This document shows, in pieces, positions 11,801 to 20,662 of a stretch of DNA of 64,000 nt (position 1 is the stretch's first letter; each line of letters opens with the position of its first letter). The notes beneath the pieces are model-generated. The model saw nothing but the letters and a program-made list of their open reading frames with translations, searched no databases and was not told where the DNA came from. This DNA comes from Candidatus Pelagibacter sp. RS39 (GTDB lineage Bacteria; Pseudomonadota; Alphaproteobacteria; Pelagibacterales; Pelagibacteraceae): the NCBI RefSeq assembly GCF_002101315.1, contig NZ_CP020777.1, forward strand, positions 744,001-808,000. Direction: 5' to 3'. The position numbers and the translations under genes were made by a program.

Positions 11801-12972
11801 GTTGCTATCTCAATTGTTGGTGGTTCACCAGGTCTTAGCATTTTATAAATTTCAGTAATTGCCTCTTCTTTAGTATTATTTTTATCATTGAATATTGTAG
11901 TTAATAAATAACCGCCTTTATTTATAGAATTAGTAATCGATATATCGAGAGTATAAATTTTTGCATCTAATATTTGTTGGATAATTGTTTCATTTAATTC
12001 AGTTCCAATTTTTAAAGTACCCCCTTCTTTATCACTTATTTTAATATCCGAATGTAAAAATTTTCCATACAGAGACTCTTTTGATACTAAAATATTTTTT
12101 AAACCATCATTTAATAATTTCTTTGCATTTAGATAATTTATCTTTTCTCCTAATTTTATTACAACTTTTCCAGTGTTTGCATCAATAACCTCCTCTGAGA
12201 AATTTTTTGCTTTATAATTTTCTGGATTAAATTTTGTTTTCCATTTTTGAGAGTTGGTATCATAACTAAATTTTTCATGTTCATAAAATTCGTTTGCGAT
12301 ATCTGATTTAGTAAAACCTAAAGCGAGTAATAAAGATGAGGCGAGTATCTTCTTTTTTCTATCAATTTTAAAATATAAAAAATCTTTGACGTCATATTCA
12401 AAATCTAACCATGAGCCTCTATTTGGAATTACACGACAATTAAATAATAATTTACCACTGGCGTGAGTTTTACCTTTATCATGATCAAAAAATACTCCTG
12501 GACTTCTGTGCATTTGGTTTACAACAACTCTCTGCACCCCATTAGTTATAAAAGTTCCACTGTTAGTCATCATTGGAACTTCCCCCATGTAAACTTCTTG
12601 TTCTTTTGCTGATAAAATATCTTTAGTGTTATTTTCTTGATCTATCTCATAAACAACTAATCTTAGAGTACATTTTAATGCGGAAGAGTAGGTCAAACCT
12701 CTAGCAATACATTCATCTACATCAAACTTTGGTTTTTCTAATCTATAAGAAACATATTCTAAAGTTGCCTTATCATTAAGGTCTTCAATTGGAAAAATAC
12801 TTTTAAAAACTCTATCAAAACCTTTTGTTAATTCTAAATTTTCAGCATTAAAATCTGTTAACTCTTTGTAAGAATTTTTTTGGACTTCTATTAAGTTTGG
12901 TATTGATAAACTCTCTTTAAGTTTACCAAAACTTTTTCTAATATTTTTTTTTTCAGTAAAAGATATTTGCAT
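8884..12972 (-). CDS. rpoB: RNA polymerase beta subunit
   Basis: The beta subunit forms the other half of the active-site cleft and binds rifamycins. I choose the ATG at 12972 ([18 protein letters not shown]), giving 1362 residues; the TTG one codon upstream is less likely. The rifampicin region is visible as [21 protein letters not shown], with [20 protein letters not shown] and [20 protein letters not shown] after it. The C-terminal motifs [21 protein letters not shown] and [10 protein letters not shown] are intact. It is separated from rplL by 55 bp that hold a hairpin, and is followed immediately by rpoC. Confidence 0.98.
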   Translation of the reverse strand: MQISFTEKKNIRKSFGKLKESLSIPNLIEVQKNSYKELTDFNAENLELTKGFDRVFKSIFPIEDLNDKATLEYVSYRLEKPKFDVDECIARGLTYSSALKCTLRLVVYEIDQENNTKDILSAKEQEVYMGEVPMMTNSGTFITNGVQRVVVNQMHRSPGVFFDHDKGKTHASGKLLFNCRVIPNRGSWLDFEYDVKDFLYFKIDRKKKILASSLLLALGFTKSDIANEFYEHEKFSYDTNSQKWKTKFNPENYKAKNFSEEVIDANTGKVVIKLGEKINYLNAKKLLNDGLKNILVSKESLYGKFLHSDIKISDKEGGTLKIGTELNETIIQQILDAKIYTLDISITNSINKGGYLLTTIFNDKNNTKEEAITEIYKMLRPGEPPTIEIATQIFNNLFFSSDRYDLSDVGRVKMNSRLSLECSDKITILRNDDIIAIIHKMLDLRDGKDEVDDIDHLGNRRVRSVGELVENQARIGVYRMERAIKEKMTTLDIESAMPQDLINAKPLTVSLKDFFASSQLSQFMDQTNPLSEITHKRRVSALGPGGLTRERAGFEVRDVHPTHYGRICPIETPEGPNIGLINSLSTYAKINKYGFIESPYKRVKDGVVQDKVEYLSAMEETKYTIAQANTKLDKNNKIIEELVSCRQNLNFLLSKPETIDYIDVSPKQLVSVAASLIPFLENDDANRALMGSNMMRQAVPLLKPEAPLVGTGIESDVALDSGVTIVAKRDGIVDKIDGKRIVVKVTEETDFTKSSVDIYNLQKFKRSNQNTCINQRPLVRVGDKVKTGDIIADGPSTRLGELALGKNVTVAFMPWQGYNFEDSILISERCVTDDVFTSVHIVEYEIMARDTKLGEEEITRDIPNVNEEALKNLDESGIVYIGAEVNAGDILVGKVTPKGDSASGPEEKLLRSIFGEKAIDVTDTSLRMSRGSSGTVVDVKVFNRHGIEKDERSITIERAEIEQVQQDKIVEEEILERSIKQRASQILSGSSLTKKIKNIDVGTKLSFETINNLTITDVFKITDGNSKNDAAIAQLKDQYNKAEQDIVERFEDKVLKIRSGDDLLPSVMKMVKVFVAIKRRLRPGDKMSGRHGNKGVVSKIVPVEDMPYREDGRPVDIVLNPLGVPSRMNVGQILETHLGWACKEFGEQVKNLVNENYKKLEKTEKISNFLKSVYGEEIYNQKVDKLNKTEFADLCENLQNGIAISTPVFDGAKERDVTEMLELAKLPGSGQTYLWDGRTGEKFDRPVTVGIIYMLKLHHLVEDKIHARSTGPYSLVTQQPLGGKAQLGGQRFGEMEVWALEAYGASYTLQEILTVKSDDVAGRVKVYETIVKGEENFESGIPESFNVLVKEIKSLALNVELN

Positions 12973-12984
12973 CAATGTTTAACA

Positions 12985-13005
12985 CTGATTAATAGAATTA
13001 ATCAG
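12985..13005 (-). promoter_or_regulatory. Hairpin between rplL and rpoB (attenuator or RNA processing site)
   Basis: A perfect 8-bp inverted repeat, CTGATTAA/TTAATCAG with a 5-nt loop, lies 12 nt before the rpoB start. On the transcribed (minus) strand it is not followed by a T run, so it is not a standard intrinsic terminator. In E. coli this same interval holds an attenuator and an RNase III site that lower rpoBC output relative to L7/L12; a comparable job here is an inference from position. Confidence 0.5.
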
Positions 13006-13027
13006 AGCTAAAAAAATCCTTTTTAAT

Positions 13028-13393
13028 TTATTTAAGTTCTACTTTAGCGCCTGCAGCTTCTAACTTAGCCTTTATTTCTTCAGCTTCTTTTTTTGGAACA
13101 CCAGTTTTCACTTCTTTTGGTGCACCTTCAACTAAGTCTTTAGCCTCTTTTAGTCCTAAAGAAGTTGCTGCTCTCACTTCTTTAATTACATTAATTTTCT
13201 TATCACCTGCAGAAACTAACATGATAGTAAAATCATCTTTATCTTCTGCTGCTGCTGCTGCACCTGCTGCTGCTGGAGCTGCTGCTGCCATTGGGGTAAC
13301 ACCCCATTTTTCTTCTAGTTGTTTTGAAAGATCTGCCGCTTCAGCAACAGTCAAACTTGATAAATCTTCTATAATTTTATTTAGGTCAGGCAT
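13028..13393 (-). CDS. rplL: 50S ribosomal protein L7/L12
   Basis: L7/L12 forms the flexible stalk that recruits translation GTPases and is present in several copies per ribosome. The 121-residue acidic protein has the N-terminal dimerisation and L10-binding helices (residues 1-32), the alanine-rich hinge ([14 protein letters not shown], about 36-49) and the C-terminal factor-binding domain with [20 protein letters not shown] and a closing GAKVELK. It lies 3 bp after rplJ. The hinge is encoded by GCA/GCT repeats, making a locally GC-richer patch in an AT-rich region. Confidence 0.98.
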   Translation of the reverse strand: MPDLNKIIEDLSSLTVAEAADLSKQLEEKWGVTPMAAAAPAAAGAAAAAEDKDDFTIMLVSAGDKKINVIKEVRAATSLGLKEAKDLVEGAPKEVKTGVPKKEAEEIKAKLEAAGAKVELK

Positions 13394-13396
13394 TTT

Positions 13397-13918
13397 TTAC
13401 TCTTTAGGTTGTGTTTCAGAATTTTCTGGTGGTAAACTACTCATTTTTTCCGATCGTGCAAGCAAAATACTGACTAATTTTGATGCAGAAGCATTCAAAA
13501 TACCTACAATATTTGCTCTTGCTTCATCTAAAGTTGGTAAACTAGCTACATTTAATACTCCCGCTTGATCTAAAATCTCATTATCCATGATTCCACCAAT
13601 TAATTTTAGACTCTCATTATCCTTTGCAAATTTAGATAAAATTCTTGCAGACATAATCGCATCCTCTCCAAATGCTACTGCTGTAGGTCCCGTAAATAAT
13701 TTTGATAAATCCTTACATTTGGTTTTTTCTAAAGCTAATTTTGTAATTCTATTTTTTGTAATTTTAAAAACAATTCCATGCTCTCTCATTTTCGATCTTA
13801 ATTCATCAAGTTGAGGCATTGTTAAACCTTGATAATGAGTTACCATAACTGCTTTACTATTTTCAAATTGCGCAGTCATTTCAGTTATATAATTTTTTTT
13901 TTGTTCTTTGTTCATCAT
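13397..13918 (-). CDS. rplJ: 50S ribosomal protein L10
   Basis: L10 anchors the L7/L12 stalk on 23S rRNA. The 173-residue product starts MMNKEQKKNYI (two adjacent ATGs; either could be used) and has the family blocks SKAVMVTHYQGLTMPQLDELR and FTGPTAVAFGED. Its C-terminal helix (ANIVGILNASASKLVSILL) is the L7/L12-binding part. Only 6 bp separate it from rplA. The long L10-binding leader that many bacteria have between rplA and rplJ therefore does not exist here, and any autoregulation must work elsewhere in the transcript. Confidence 0.96.
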   Translation of the reverse strand: MMNKEQKKNYITEMTAQFENSKAVMVTHYQGLTMPQLDELRSKMREHGIVFKITKNRITKLALEKTKCKDLSKLFTGPTAVAFGEDAIMSARILSKFAKDNESLKLIGGIMDNEILDQAGVLNVASLPTLDEARANIVGILNASASKLVSILLARSEKMSSLPPENSETQPKE

Positions 13919-13924
13919 AAAAAT

Positions 13925-14611
13925 TTAAATGCTTTTTCCTATTTTTAATTTATACGAAACACCCATTGTTGAGGTTGCAAAAGCTGACTTTACTAATTCA
14001 CCTTTGACTGTATTGTTAGATTTTTCTTTTTCAAGTGTTTCAATTATTGCATTATAATTCTTTATTAGTTTATCATCAGTAAAAGATTTCTTACCGATAC
14101 TCACACCAATATTTCCATCTTTATCATTTCTTATTTCTGCTTGACCAGATTTTGCATCTATTATCGCTGTCTTTAAATCCTCAGTTACAGAACCTAGTTT
14201 TGGGTTAGGCATCAAACCCTTTGGACCAAGCACTTTTCCTAATTTAGATAATTTAATCATCATAGAAGGTGTGCAAATTAATTTTTCAAAATTAATTTCT
14301 CCATTTTTAATTTTTTCAATAAAATCATCGCCTCCAACAATATCTGCACCAGCTGACTTTGCATCAGCAGATTTTGAATCCTCACAAACTACTGCAACTT
14401 TTACTTTTTTTCCTGAACCACCTGGAAGATTTACTACAGTTCTAATATTAATCTCATTTTTTTTTTGTTTATTATTAATTTGAAAACTTAAATCAACAGA
14501 CTCATCAAATTTTGTTGTGCAATTTTTTTTAATAATAGGAATTAATTTTTCAATACCATCTGCAGGTAATTCAGCCGTTTTTTCTGGTAATTTTTTAAAT
14601 CTTTTAGACAT
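13925..14611 (-). CDS. rplA: 50S ribosomal protein L1
   Basis: L1 forms the mobile L1 stalk that helps release E-site tRNA, and in E. coli represses its own rplKA mRNA. The 228-residue protein has the L1 signature KLGKVLGPKGLMPNPKLGSVT and the neighbouring TAIIDAKSGQAEIRNDKDG. It starts 2 bp after rplK. The length is typical, with a slightly lysine-rich N-terminus. Confidence 0.97.
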   Translation of the reverse strand: MSKRFKKLPEKTAELPADGIEKLIPIIKKNCTTKFDESVDLSFQINNKQKKNEINIRTVVNLPGGSGKKVKVAVVCEDSKSADAKSAGADIVGGDDFIEKIKNGEINFEKLICTPSMMIKLSKLGKVLGPKGLMPNPKLGSVTEDLKTAIIDAKSGQAEIRNDKDGNIGVSIGKKSFTDDKLIKNYNAIIETLEKEKSNNTVKGELVKSAFATSTMGVSYKLKIGKSI

Positions 14612-14613
14612 TA

Positions 14614-15045
14614 TTAATCTTTAACCTCAATTCCCATAGATCTAGCTGAACCTGCAATAATTTTTACTGCTTGTTCTAGATCTAATGCATTTAAATCGTT
14701 CATCTTTTGTTTTGCAATTTCCTCAGCCTGTTTTTTTGTTATAGAGGCTACAATATTTCTACCTGGTTCTTGTGAACCACTTTTTAACTTAGCTGCCTCT
14801 CTAATAAAAAATGAAGCAGGGGGTGATTTAATTTTAAAATCAAACTTTTTATCTTTATAAACAGTAATCTCAACAGGAACAGGTTTTCCTGCTAAAGATT
14901 TTGTTTTATCATTAAAGGCTTTACAAAATTCCATTATATTAACCCCACGCTGACCTAAGGCAGGACCAACTGGTGGTGCTGGATTAGCTTGACCACCTTT
15001 AATTTGTAACTTTATAAAACCACTAATTTCTTTTTTTGCAGCCAT
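14614..15045 (-). CDS. rplK: 50S ribosomal protein L11
   Basis: L11 forms the GTPase-associated centre with 23S rRNA and is needed for stringent-response signalling through RelA-type enzymes. The 143-residue product has [20 protein letters not shown] near the N-terminus and MEFCKAFN, with the C-terminal rRNA-binding domain ending in [10 protein letters not shown]. The start overlaps the nusG stop by one base. Standard length and sequence. Confidence 0.97.
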   Translation of the reverse strand: MAAKKEISGFIKLQIKGGQANPAPPVGPALGQRGVNIMEFCKAFNDKTKSLAGKPVPVEITVYKDKKFDFKIKSPPASFFIREAAKLKSGSQEPGRNIVASITKKQAEEIAKQKMNDLNALDLEQAVKIIAGSARSMGIEVKD

Positions 15046-15575
15046 TAACTTGTTTTCTCCACTTGATTATATTCTAATTCAACTGGTGTCGGTCTTCCAA
15101 ATATAGAGACAGAAACTTTTAATCTTGACTTCTCTTCATCAATTTCCTCAACCATTCCACTAAATGAAGCAAACGGTCCATCAACTACTTGGACTTTTTC
15201 ACCAACGCTGTACTCTATACCAGATTTTGGCTGAGCTACACCATCTTTTATTTGACCTAAAATCTTCTCTATTTCTTTATCTGATACTGGGACAGGTATA
15301 CCTTTTGTACCTAAAAAACCGCTTACCCTCTTTATATTTTTAATCATATGATAAATACTGTTGTCCATCTCACTCTTAATAAGCACATAACCAGGAAAAT
15401 ATTTTTTTTTTCTTTGAACTCTTTTGCCTCTTTTAACCTCAGTTACGTCATGAGTTGGAACAATTATTTCATCAAATTTATCTGAAATTTTTGCCTTTTC
15501 TGCCTCTTCCTTAATTAAACCAGCAACTTTATTTTCAAAGCTTGAGTGTGATTGAACTATGTACCAATTTTTCAT
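15045..15575 (-). CDS. nusG: Transcription termination/antitermination factor NusG
   Basis: NusG binds RNA polymerase through its N-terminal domain and Rho or S10 through its KOW domain, linking transcription to translation. The 176-residue protein starts [18 protein letters not shown], close to the usual WYVVHTYSG-type N-terminus. The [15 protein letters not shown] block matches the polymerase-binding face, and the KOW domain begins around residue 123 ([17 protein letters not shown]). The stop of secE and the start of nusG share one base. There is no insertion as in some thermophile NusG. Confidence 0.96.
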   Translation of the reverse strand: MKNWYIVQSHSSFENKVAGLIKEEAEKAKISDKFDEIIVPTHDVTEVKRGKRVQRKKKYFPGYVLIKSEMDNSIYHMIKNIKRVSGFLGTKGIPVPVSDKEIEKILGQIKDGVAQPKSGIEYSVGEKVQVVDGPFASFSGMVEEIDEEKSRLKVSVSIFGRPTPVELEYNQVEKTS

Positions 15576-15766
15576 TATAAACTCACTTTAAGTAAAAGCT
15601 CTAAGAAAAACTTCAAAACTTGGTCAAGTAAAAGAAAAAATAATGACATCACTACTGCCATAGCAAACACCATTAAGGCACCTTGAACTGTTTCTTTACC
15701 AGTAGGCCAACTAACTTTAAAAGCTTCTTGCTTAACTTCTTGAATAAATTTGATTGGGTTTTTCAT
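15575..15766 (-). CDS. secE: Preprotein translocase subunit SecE (short form)
   Basis: SecE clamps the two halves of SecY in the protein-conducting channel. This is the short 63-residue single-span form usual outside enterobacteria: an amphipathic N-terminal helix (FIQEVKQEAFKVSWPTGKET, the conserved surface helix) followed by one membrane segment (ALMVFAMAVVMSLFFLLLDQ). It sits between tRNA-Trp and nusG, the standard alphaproteobacterial place. Identification rests on this helix and the gene order. Confidence 0.93.
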   Translation of the reverse strand: MKNPIKFIQEVKQEAFKVSWPTGKETVQGALMVFAMAVVMSLFFLLLDQVLKFFLELLLKVSL

Positions 15767-15788
15767 AATACAATTTAATTTTATTAAT

Positions 15789-15864
15789 TGGCAGGAGCGG
15801 AGGGACTCGAACCCTCAGCCTCCGGTTTTGGAGACCGGCGCTCTACCAATTGAGCTACACTCCT
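15789..15864 (-). tRNA. tRNA-Trp (anticodon CCA)
   Basis: Read on the minus strand, the 76-nt gene folds into a complete cloverleaf: acceptor AGGAGTG pairing with CGCTCCT (one G-U), D loop with AGCTCAATTGGTAGAGC, anticodon loop CTCCAAA giving CCA, and T arm GGGTTCGAGTCCC. The terminal CCA is encoded. It lies between tuf and secE, as in many alphaproteobacteria. Confidence 0.97.
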
Positions 15865-15873
15865 ATATAGAGT

Positions 15874-17064
15874 TTACTCTATAATTTTAGTTACAACTCC
15901 AGCGCCTACAGTTCTTCCACCCTCTCTAATTGCAAAGTTTAGTTTTTCAGACATTGCAATTGGTGTTATTAGTTTTACTGTAAATTTAGCATCATCACCT
16001 GGCATAACCATTTCAGTGCCTGCTGGTAATTCAACTTCACCTGTAACGTCTGTAGTTCTAAAATAAAATTGGGGTCTGTATTTAGTAAAGAAAGGAGTAT
16101 GTCTGCCGCCCTCCTCTTTTTTTAATACATAAGCTTGCGCTTCAAACTTTGTGTGAGGTGTAACTGAACCCGGCTTACAAAGAACTTGACCTCTCTCGAT
16201 GTCAGTTCTTTCCACTCCTCTTAAAAGAACACCAACGTTATCACCTGCTTCACCTGAGTCTAGAAGTTTTCTAAACATCTCTACACCAGTGCAAACTGAT
16301 TTTTTTGTTTCCCTGATACCAACAATCTCTAATTCATCACCAGTTTTTAACACCCCAGATTCAACTCTACCTGTTGCAACTGTACCTCTTCCAGAAATAG
16401 AGAATACATCTTCAACTGGCATTAAGAAATCTTTATCTTTTGGTCTATCGGGTTGAGGAATAAATTCATCAACATTTTTCATTAATTCTAAAATTGATTT
16501 TTTACCAATTTCTTCATCTCTTCCCTCAACAGCAGCAAGTGCAGAACCTTTTGCTATTGGAGTTTTATCACCTGGGAACTTGTATGAAGTTAATAATTCT
16601 CTTATTTCCTCTTCAACAAGATCAATCATTTCTTTATCATCAACTTGGTCTACTTTATTTAAATAAACGCAGATTGCAGGAACACCGACTTGTCTTGCTA
16701 ATAGTATGTGTTCTCTTGTTTGAGGCATAGGCCCATCTGCAGCATTAACAACTAAAATAGCTCCATCCATTTGAGCTGCACCTGTAATCATATTCTTTAC
16801 ATAGTCAGCATGACCAGGGCAGTCTACGTGAGCATAATGTCTTTTTTCAGTTTCATATTCTACGTGAGCAGTAGATATAGTGATACCTCTCTCCTTTTCT
16901 TCTGGAGCTTTATCAATTTGATCATATGCAATTGCTTGTGCACCACCAGTTTCAGATAAAACTTTAGTGATAGCAGCAGTCAAAGTTGTTTTACCGTGAT
17001 CGACATGACCAATTGTACCAATGTTACAATGTGGTTTATTTCTTACAAATTTTTCTTTCGACAT
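15874..17064 (-). CDS. tuf: Translation elongation factor Tu
   Basis: EF-Tu delivers aminoacyl-tRNA to the ribosome as a GTP complex. The 396-residue protein carries [14 protein letters not shown] at about residues 19-32, [13 protein letters not shown] (switch I), [15 protein letters not shown] (switch II) and NKVDQVDD in place of the NKxD element. Domains II and III are complete and end in [10 protein letters not shown]. It is the only tuf in the window and sits behind tRNA-Tyr and tRNA-Gly, matching the tufB-type location rather than the fusA-linked tufA location. High expression is expected from a strong promoter upstream of the tRNAs. Confidence 0.98.
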   Translation of the reverse strand: MSKEKFVRNKPHCNIGTIGHVDHGKTTLTAAITKVLSETGGAQAIAYDQIDKAPEEKERGITISTAHVEYETEKRHYAHVDCPGHADYVKNMITGAAQMDGAILVVNAADGPMPQTREHILLARQVGVPAICVYLNKVDQVDDKEMIDLVEEEIRELLTSYKFPGDKTPIAKGSALAAVEGRDEEIGKKSILELMKNVDEFIPQPDRPKDKDFLMPVEDVFSISGRGTVATGRVESGVLKTGDELEIVGIRETKKSVCTGVEMFRKLLDSGEAGDNVGVLLRGVERTDIERGQVLCKPGSVTPHTKFEAQAYVLKKEEGGRHTPFFTKYRPQFYFRTTDVTGEVELPAGTEMVMPGDDAKFTVKLITPIAMSEKLNFAIREGGRTVGAGVVTKIIE

Positions 17065-17104
17065 TACTTTTTTTCCTCACTTTTCAAATTTAAATTTATT
17101 TTCT

Positions 17105-17178
17105 TGGAGCGGGTAAAGGGAATCGAACCCTTACATCCAGCTTGGAAGGCTAGCGTTCTACCATTGAACTACACCCGC
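17105..17178 (-). tRNA. tRNA-Gly (anticodon TCC)
   Basis: The 74-nt minus-strand gene has acceptor GCGGGTG pairing with TACCCGC, D arm AGTTCAATGGTAGAAC, anticodon loop CTTCCAA giving TCC, and T arm GGGTTCGATTCCC, with an encoded terminal CCA. It lies 40 bp before the tuf start and probably shares the transcript that begins upstream of tRNA-Tyr. Confidence 0.97.
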
Positions 17179-17223
17179 ACAACCCCAAGAGTAACACTCC
17201 AGTATTGTTTAAAATATATTGAA

Positions 17224-17309
17224 TGGTGGAGGGGGAAAGATTCGAACTTTCGAAGACCGAAGTCAACGGGTTTACAGCCCGCCCCATTTGACCGCTCTGG
17301 AACCCCTCC
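17224..17309 (-). tRNA. tRNA-Tyr (anticodon GTA)
   Basis: An 86-nt minus-strand class II tRNA with acceptor GGAGGGG pairing perfectly with CCCCTCC, anticodon loop CTGTAAA giving GTA, a long variable arm and an encoded CCA. A small GC-rich hairpin (AGGGGA/TCCCCT) lies a few bases upstream of the mature 5' end and would be removed by RNase P processing. It is the first gene of the tRNA-Tyr / tRNA-Gly / tuf unit. Confidence 0.96.
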
Positions 17310-17357
17310 CTTAGGGGAAGTGTCCCCTTGTTCAATAAAGCTTCAAACAACATGCGT

Positions 17358-17385
17358 TTTATATATTTTATTTATCCAAATGCAA
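17358..17385 (-). promoter_or_regulatory. Promoter of the tRNA-Tyr / tRNA-Gly / tuf unit
   Basis: On the minus strand TTGCAT (17385-17380) and TATAAA (17363-17358) are separated by 16 bp. Initiation near 17351 would give a short precursor ahead of tRNA-Tyr at 17309. The position and quality fit a strong stable-RNA and tuf promoter. Sequence-based prediction. Confidence 0.6.
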
Positions 17386-17439
17386 CACGTGATTTAGTAG
17401 GAAAATATTAAAAAAAACGTGTAAAACATAGGATTATTT

Positions 17440-18183
17440 ATGAATAAATCATCATTTTTCATTGTTGGCCAACACGCGGTTATTGAGGCTCTTAAAAATC
17501 CAAAAAGAAAGGTACTGAGAGTTTTTTTAACAGAGGAAAGTAAAAAAAATATACACAGGAAAAGCCCAAACAAAAACCTTCTTAATGAAGTAAAAGTTTA
17601 TTTTAAAACTAAAAAAGAATTAGACAAATATAGCACCAAGGAGAATTTGTTGCATCAAGGATATGTTGCTGAAATAGAACACCTGGAAAAACCAATCCTA
17701 AAAGAATTTATAAAAAAAAAAGATAATATCACTTTGGTTTGTTTGGATGGGGTAACAGATCCTAGAAATATTGGTGCTTTAATAAGAAGTGCGGCATCTT
17801 TTAATATTGATGGAATTATTATTAAAGAAAGACACTATCCAAATGAAAGTAAACTTATGTATAAAGCTTCAAGTGGAGCAATTGAATATATAAATATTTT
17901 TGAGGTATCGAATATTAATTCTACTTTAAAAAATCTTAAAGATAAAAATTTTTGGGTTTATGGTTTTGATGGTAATGGTAATAAAGATTTCACAAAAATA
18001 GAATGGAAAGGAAATAATATTCTTTTATTTGGTTCTGAGGGATTTGGCATGCACCAACACACATCAAAATATGCAGATTTTTTAGTTAAGATAGACATAA
18101 ATAATAAAGTTGAAAGCTTAAATATCTCAAATAGTGCTGCAATTGTATTTCACCACTTAAGTTATTTAAAAAAAAAGAGTTGA
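17440..18183 (+). CDS. rlmB: 23S rRNA 2'-O-ribose methyltransferase of the RlmB/TrmH family
   Basis: This is a SPOUT-class methyltransferase that uses SAM to methylate a ribose 2'-OH in RNA; the best match is RlmB (G2251 of 23S rRNA, E. coli numbering). The N-terminal substrate-binding domain begins FIVGQHAVIEALKNP, typical of RlmB. The three SPOUT motifs are present: DGVTDPRNIGALIRSA (about residues 108-123), LLFGSEGFGM (about 200) and the knot-closing LNISNSAAIVFHHLSYL near the C-terminus. At 247 residues it is of normal length. AGGA lies 7 nt before the ATG. It is the only plus-strand gene between two minus-strand blocks. Exact target position is inferred from family similarity. Confidence 0.85.
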   Translation: MNKSSFFIVGQHAVIEALKNPKRKVLRVFLTEESKKNIHRKSPNKNLLNEVKVYFKTKKELDKYSTKENLLHQGYVAEIEHLEKPILKEFIKKKDNITLVCLDGVTDPRNIGALIRSAASFNIDGIIIKERHYPNESKLMYKASSGAIEYINIFEVSNINSTLKNLKDKNFWVYGFDGNGNKDFTKIEWKGNNILLFGSEGFGMHQHTSKYADFLVKIDINNKVESLNISNSAAIVFHHLSYLKKKS

Positions 18184-18216
18184 TTAATTAAAGAATTATT
18201 AATAATTATTGCGCAT

Positions 18217-18292
18217 GCCCTTGTAGCTCAGCTGGTAGAGCAATTGATTTGTAATCAATAGGTCCGCGGTTCGAATCCGTGCGGGGGCACCA
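18217..18292 (+). tRNA. tRNA-Thr (anticodon TGT)
   Basis: A 76-nt plus-strand tRNA with acceptor GCCCTTG pairing with CGGGGGC (two G-U pairs), D arm AGCTCAGCTGGTAGAGC, anticodon loop TTTGTAA giving TGT, T arm GCGGTTCGAATCCGT and encoded CCA. In E. coli a tRNA-Thr belongs to the Tyr-Gly-Thr-tufB cluster; here it is on the other strand beyond rlmB. Confidence 0.96.
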
Positions 18293-18326
18293 TCACTCAA
18301 TAAAATCAACATTTATTATTTTTGTT

Positions 18327-19721
18327 TTAAAATTTTTCATAAAAATAAGCATGTACTAATCTAGTTTTTTTTCGCTCACTTTTCTTAAAATTATTTTCTT
18401 CAGCCATTTCACATTTAAAATTAACTTCTGGCATGTAACATAGAAACCAAAAACTTTTATTTTTTTCAGCTAAATCTTTAAACTCAAAAAAATTTAGTTC
18501 TTTTTTAATATTTGGTTGAATATTTTTTAGATAGTTCATTATGAAAATTGAGGTTCCTCTAGGATTATATAAAACAATATTATTATTATCACTTTTTTTA
18601 ATTTGATTTAAAACAAGATTAAACTCTGGTTTGGTCTTAGGTCTCTCAAAAATTTCTATTAAGTGATTTCCAACAGTTAAAAAAATTAATAATGAAAATA
18701 ATGCTCTTCTTAAAAAATTGTTTTTTAACTCATTTAATAAACAAGATATAAATATTAAAATTGGTATTAATATAAATATTATGTATCGATCATGTAAAAC
18801 TGGTGTATTCAAAATTCCATAAATCAGAGGTATTAAATATGAAAAGAATATTATGGTAAGCAAAAATAGATAATTGTTATTCTCTAAAAATATTTTTTTT
18901 CTACATTTAATTATGAGGAATAAAGATAATATAAGGTAAAAATATCCCATTATTTTTGATCCAAAAAATCTTGGAAAATATAGTCCATCTAAAACATTAA
19001 TTATATCTGATGAGAGCATGTAATTATCAAAAGAAACTTGAAACAAAATATAATCATAATTTAATAATAGATAAGAAATGCTGATAAATAGAACTGAAAT
19101 GTAAAACTGAACATACTTATCTTTAAATAATAAGTATTTGTAAAATAGAAAAAAAATCTGTGAAAAAAAAATAATTAAAGAAAATGGATTTATTGAATAG
19201 TTTATTACTGAAAAAATAATAAAAAAAACTGTATTTTTTTTTTTACCTTCTCTATTACATAATTTGAGAAAAAAATATATATTCAAAGCACTAGTTAATA
19301 ACAATAGTGAGTATGGTCTTACTTCTTGTGAATATTTTATTGTATAAATACTTAAGCAAGTCAGTAAGGTTGCTAATAAAAATGTGTTATCCTTTTTAAT
19401 TTGAAAAGTAATAGGTCTAATGATTATAAAGAATATAGACCCAAATATTAAAGTTAAGTATCTTGCGATTTCAGGATTATAGCCAAATATATTTAAAAAA
19501 TACTTTAAAACTAAATTAAAAAATATCGGATTATGATAATCATATTTTTTATGTCTTTCATATGTTTCATTCCATGATAGTTCCGGATCAGCTATCCAGA
19601 AAGATAACATTTCATCTAACCAAAAATCCTCAAAATTTATTTGATAAAAAATAGTAAGAATTCCAGTTATAATTATAAAAAAATATAAAATATTATAATT
19701 TAGATTTAGATGTCTCTTCAT
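18327..19721 (-). CDS. Polytopic GT-C-type glycosyltransferase-like membrane protein
   Basis: The 464-residue protein has about ten to twelve hydrophobic segments and a short soluble tail. Between the first two membrane segments is FEDFWLDEMLSFWIAD, which resembles the acidic first-loop motif of GT-C enzymes (ArnT/PMT/RgtA-like, PF13231 group) that move sugars from lipid-phosphate carriers in the periplasm. HNPIFFNLVLKYFLNIFG follows, as in those families. The donor and acceptor cannot be told. It ends 34 bp from tRNA-Thr and starts 13 bp from nadK. The coding sequence is much more AT-rich than the ribosomal block. A lipid A or polysaccharide-modifying role is inference. Confidence 0.6.
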   Translation of the reverse strand: MKRHLNLNYNILYFFIIITGILTIFYQINFEDFWLDEMLSFWIADPELSWNETYERHKKYDYHNPIFFNLVLKYFLNIFGYNPEIARYLTLIFGSIFFIIIRPITFQIKKDNTFLLATLLTCLSIYTIKYSQEVRPYSLLLLTSALNIYFFLKLCNREGKKKNTVFFIIFSVINYSINPFSLIIFFSQIFFLFYKYLLFKDKYVQFYISVLFISISYLLLNYDYILFQVSFDNYMLSSDIINVLDGLYFPRFFGSKIMGYFYLILSLFLIIKCRKKIFLENNNYLFLLTIIFFSYLIPLIYGILNTPVLHDRYIIFILIPILIFISCLLNELKNNFLRRALFSLLIFLTVGNHLIEIFERPKTKPEFNLVLNQIKKSDNNNIVLYNPRGTSIFIMNYLKNIQPNIKKELNFFEFKDLAEKNKSFWFLCYMPEVNFKCEMAEENNFKKSERKKTRLVHAYFYEKF

Positions 19722-19734
19722 TAACTAGATTTAA

Positions 19735-20505
19735 TTAAGAAGTTTCTTTTCTTAACTGCTCAATTTTAATTTTTTTTTGAAGACTTCTATTCTTATCATA
19801 CATAAGATTAAATTTTATACTTTGGTTAGTTTTAACAATAATGTCTTTAGCATTTCTTATTTCAATATTATCTGCTACGGCGCTTATTGGTCTTTTTTTA
19901 GGATTTAAATTTTTAATAGTTATTTTTGATTTATAACTTACCACTTTTCCTTTCCATCTTCTGGGTCTAAATGGACTTATTGGAGAAATAGATAACTTTT
20001 TTGAATTTAAGCTTAGTATTGGTCCGTGTACCGATAAATTATAAGCTGTACTTCCGGCTGGAGTAGAAACGAGAACTCCATCAGAGACTAATCTTTTTAT
20101 AACTTGTTTTGAGCCATGTTTAATTGATAATGAAGCAGCTTGTCTGCTCTGTCTCAGTATCGAAACTTCATTAATTGCTAAAAATTTTCTTATTTGATTT
20201 TTTATATTTTTTACTGTCATTTCTAAAGGAGAAATAGAAATAACATTGGATTTAGATAAATTTTTAATTATTGCTTTTGAGGAAAATTTATTCATTAAAA
20301 ATCCATAATTTCCAGAATTTATTCCGTAAAAAAATTTTTTTGAGTTTTTATGTTTTTTTAAAGTTTTTAGCATAAATCCATCACCACCAATAACTATTAT
20401 AATATTAGCTTTTGATGTTTTAGACTTATCTAATATCTTAATTAAAGAGCTTTTAATTTTTTGTGATTTCAAATTTTTATCAGAAATAATTTGTATTTTT
20501 TTCAT
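19735..20505 (-). CDS. nadK: NAD kinase
   Basis: NAD kinase phosphorylates NAD(H) to NADP(H) and controls the size of the NADP pool. The 256-residue protein has the GGDGFML motif at about residues 40-46, the YGINSGNYGFLMN block that matches the NAD-binding glycine-rich region, and SDGVLVSTPAGSTAYNLSVHGP with the catalytic-site TPAGSTAY. The start codon lies only 4 bp from the 3' end of tRNA-Leu, so the two are probably co-transcribed with processing between them. It is a core gene embedded in a variable island. Confidence 0.92.
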   Translation of the reverse strand: MKKIQIISDKNLKSQKIKSSLIKILDKSKTSKANIIIVIGGDGFMLKTLKKHKNSKKFFYGINSGNYGFLMNKFSSKAIIKNLSKSNVISISPLEMTVKNIKNQIRKFLAINEVSILRQSRQAASLSIKHGSKQVIKRLVSDGVLVSTPAGSTAYNLSVHGPILSLNSKKLSISPISPFRPRRWKGKVVSYKSKITIKNLNPKKRPISAVADNIEIRNAKDIIVKTNQSIKFNLMYDKNRSLQKKIKIEQLRKETS

Positions 20506-20509
20506 TTAG

Positions 20510-20595
20510 TGGTGCCCTCGGCCAGACTCGAACTGGCACTCCGCAAGCGGCAAGGATTTTAAGTCCTTTGTGTCTACCAATTTCACCACGAGGGC
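20510..20595 (-). tRNA. tRNA-Leu (anticodon TAA)
   Basis: A complete 86-nt minus-strand class II tRNA: acceptor GCCCTCG pairs perfectly with CGAGGGC, the anticodon loop CTTAAAA reads TAA, the long variable arm GCCGCTTGCGGAG is present, and CCA is encoded. Its 5' half and promoter are duplicated 1663 bp away (20557-20656 versus 22220-22319), which marks this tRNA as a recombination or integration site. Confidence 0.97.
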
Positions 20596-20656
20596 ATTAA
20601 TGAATTTCATGAGTGTTTATGCTAATATTTATAATTCAACAAGAGTAATAAGTAAA
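20557..20656. repeat. 100-bp direct repeat, copy A (5' half and upstream of tRNA-Leu)
   Basis: This 100-bp stretch covers tRNA-Leu from the anticodon loop to its 5' end plus 61 bp of upstream DNA including the promoter. Copy B at 22220-22319 has the same length without gaps; I count five mismatches, all in the distal 42 bp, and the first 58 bp are identical. The repeats enclose the beta-lactamase-like gene. Confidence 0.95.
20615..20642 (-). promoter_or_regulatory. Candidate promoter of tRNA-Leu
   Basis: On the minus strand TTGTTG (20642-20637) and ATAAAC (20620-20615) are 16 bp apart, placing initiation about a dozen bases before the mature tRNA. In the duplicated copy near 22300 the -35 has changed to TTGATC while the -10 region is kept as ATAAAT. 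Prediction only. Confidence 0.45.
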
Positions 20657-20662
20657 TTTTTT

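Noticed and set aside
15865..15873. Terminator between tuf and tRNA-Trp
   Set aside because: Only 9 bp separate them and no stem with a T run is present; read-through into tRNA-Trp and secE is more likely.
17311..17326. GC-rich hairpin AGGGGA/TCCCCT near tRNA-Tyr as a terminator
   Set aside because: No T run follows on either strand; on the minus strand it sits in the 5' precursor of tRNA-Tyr.
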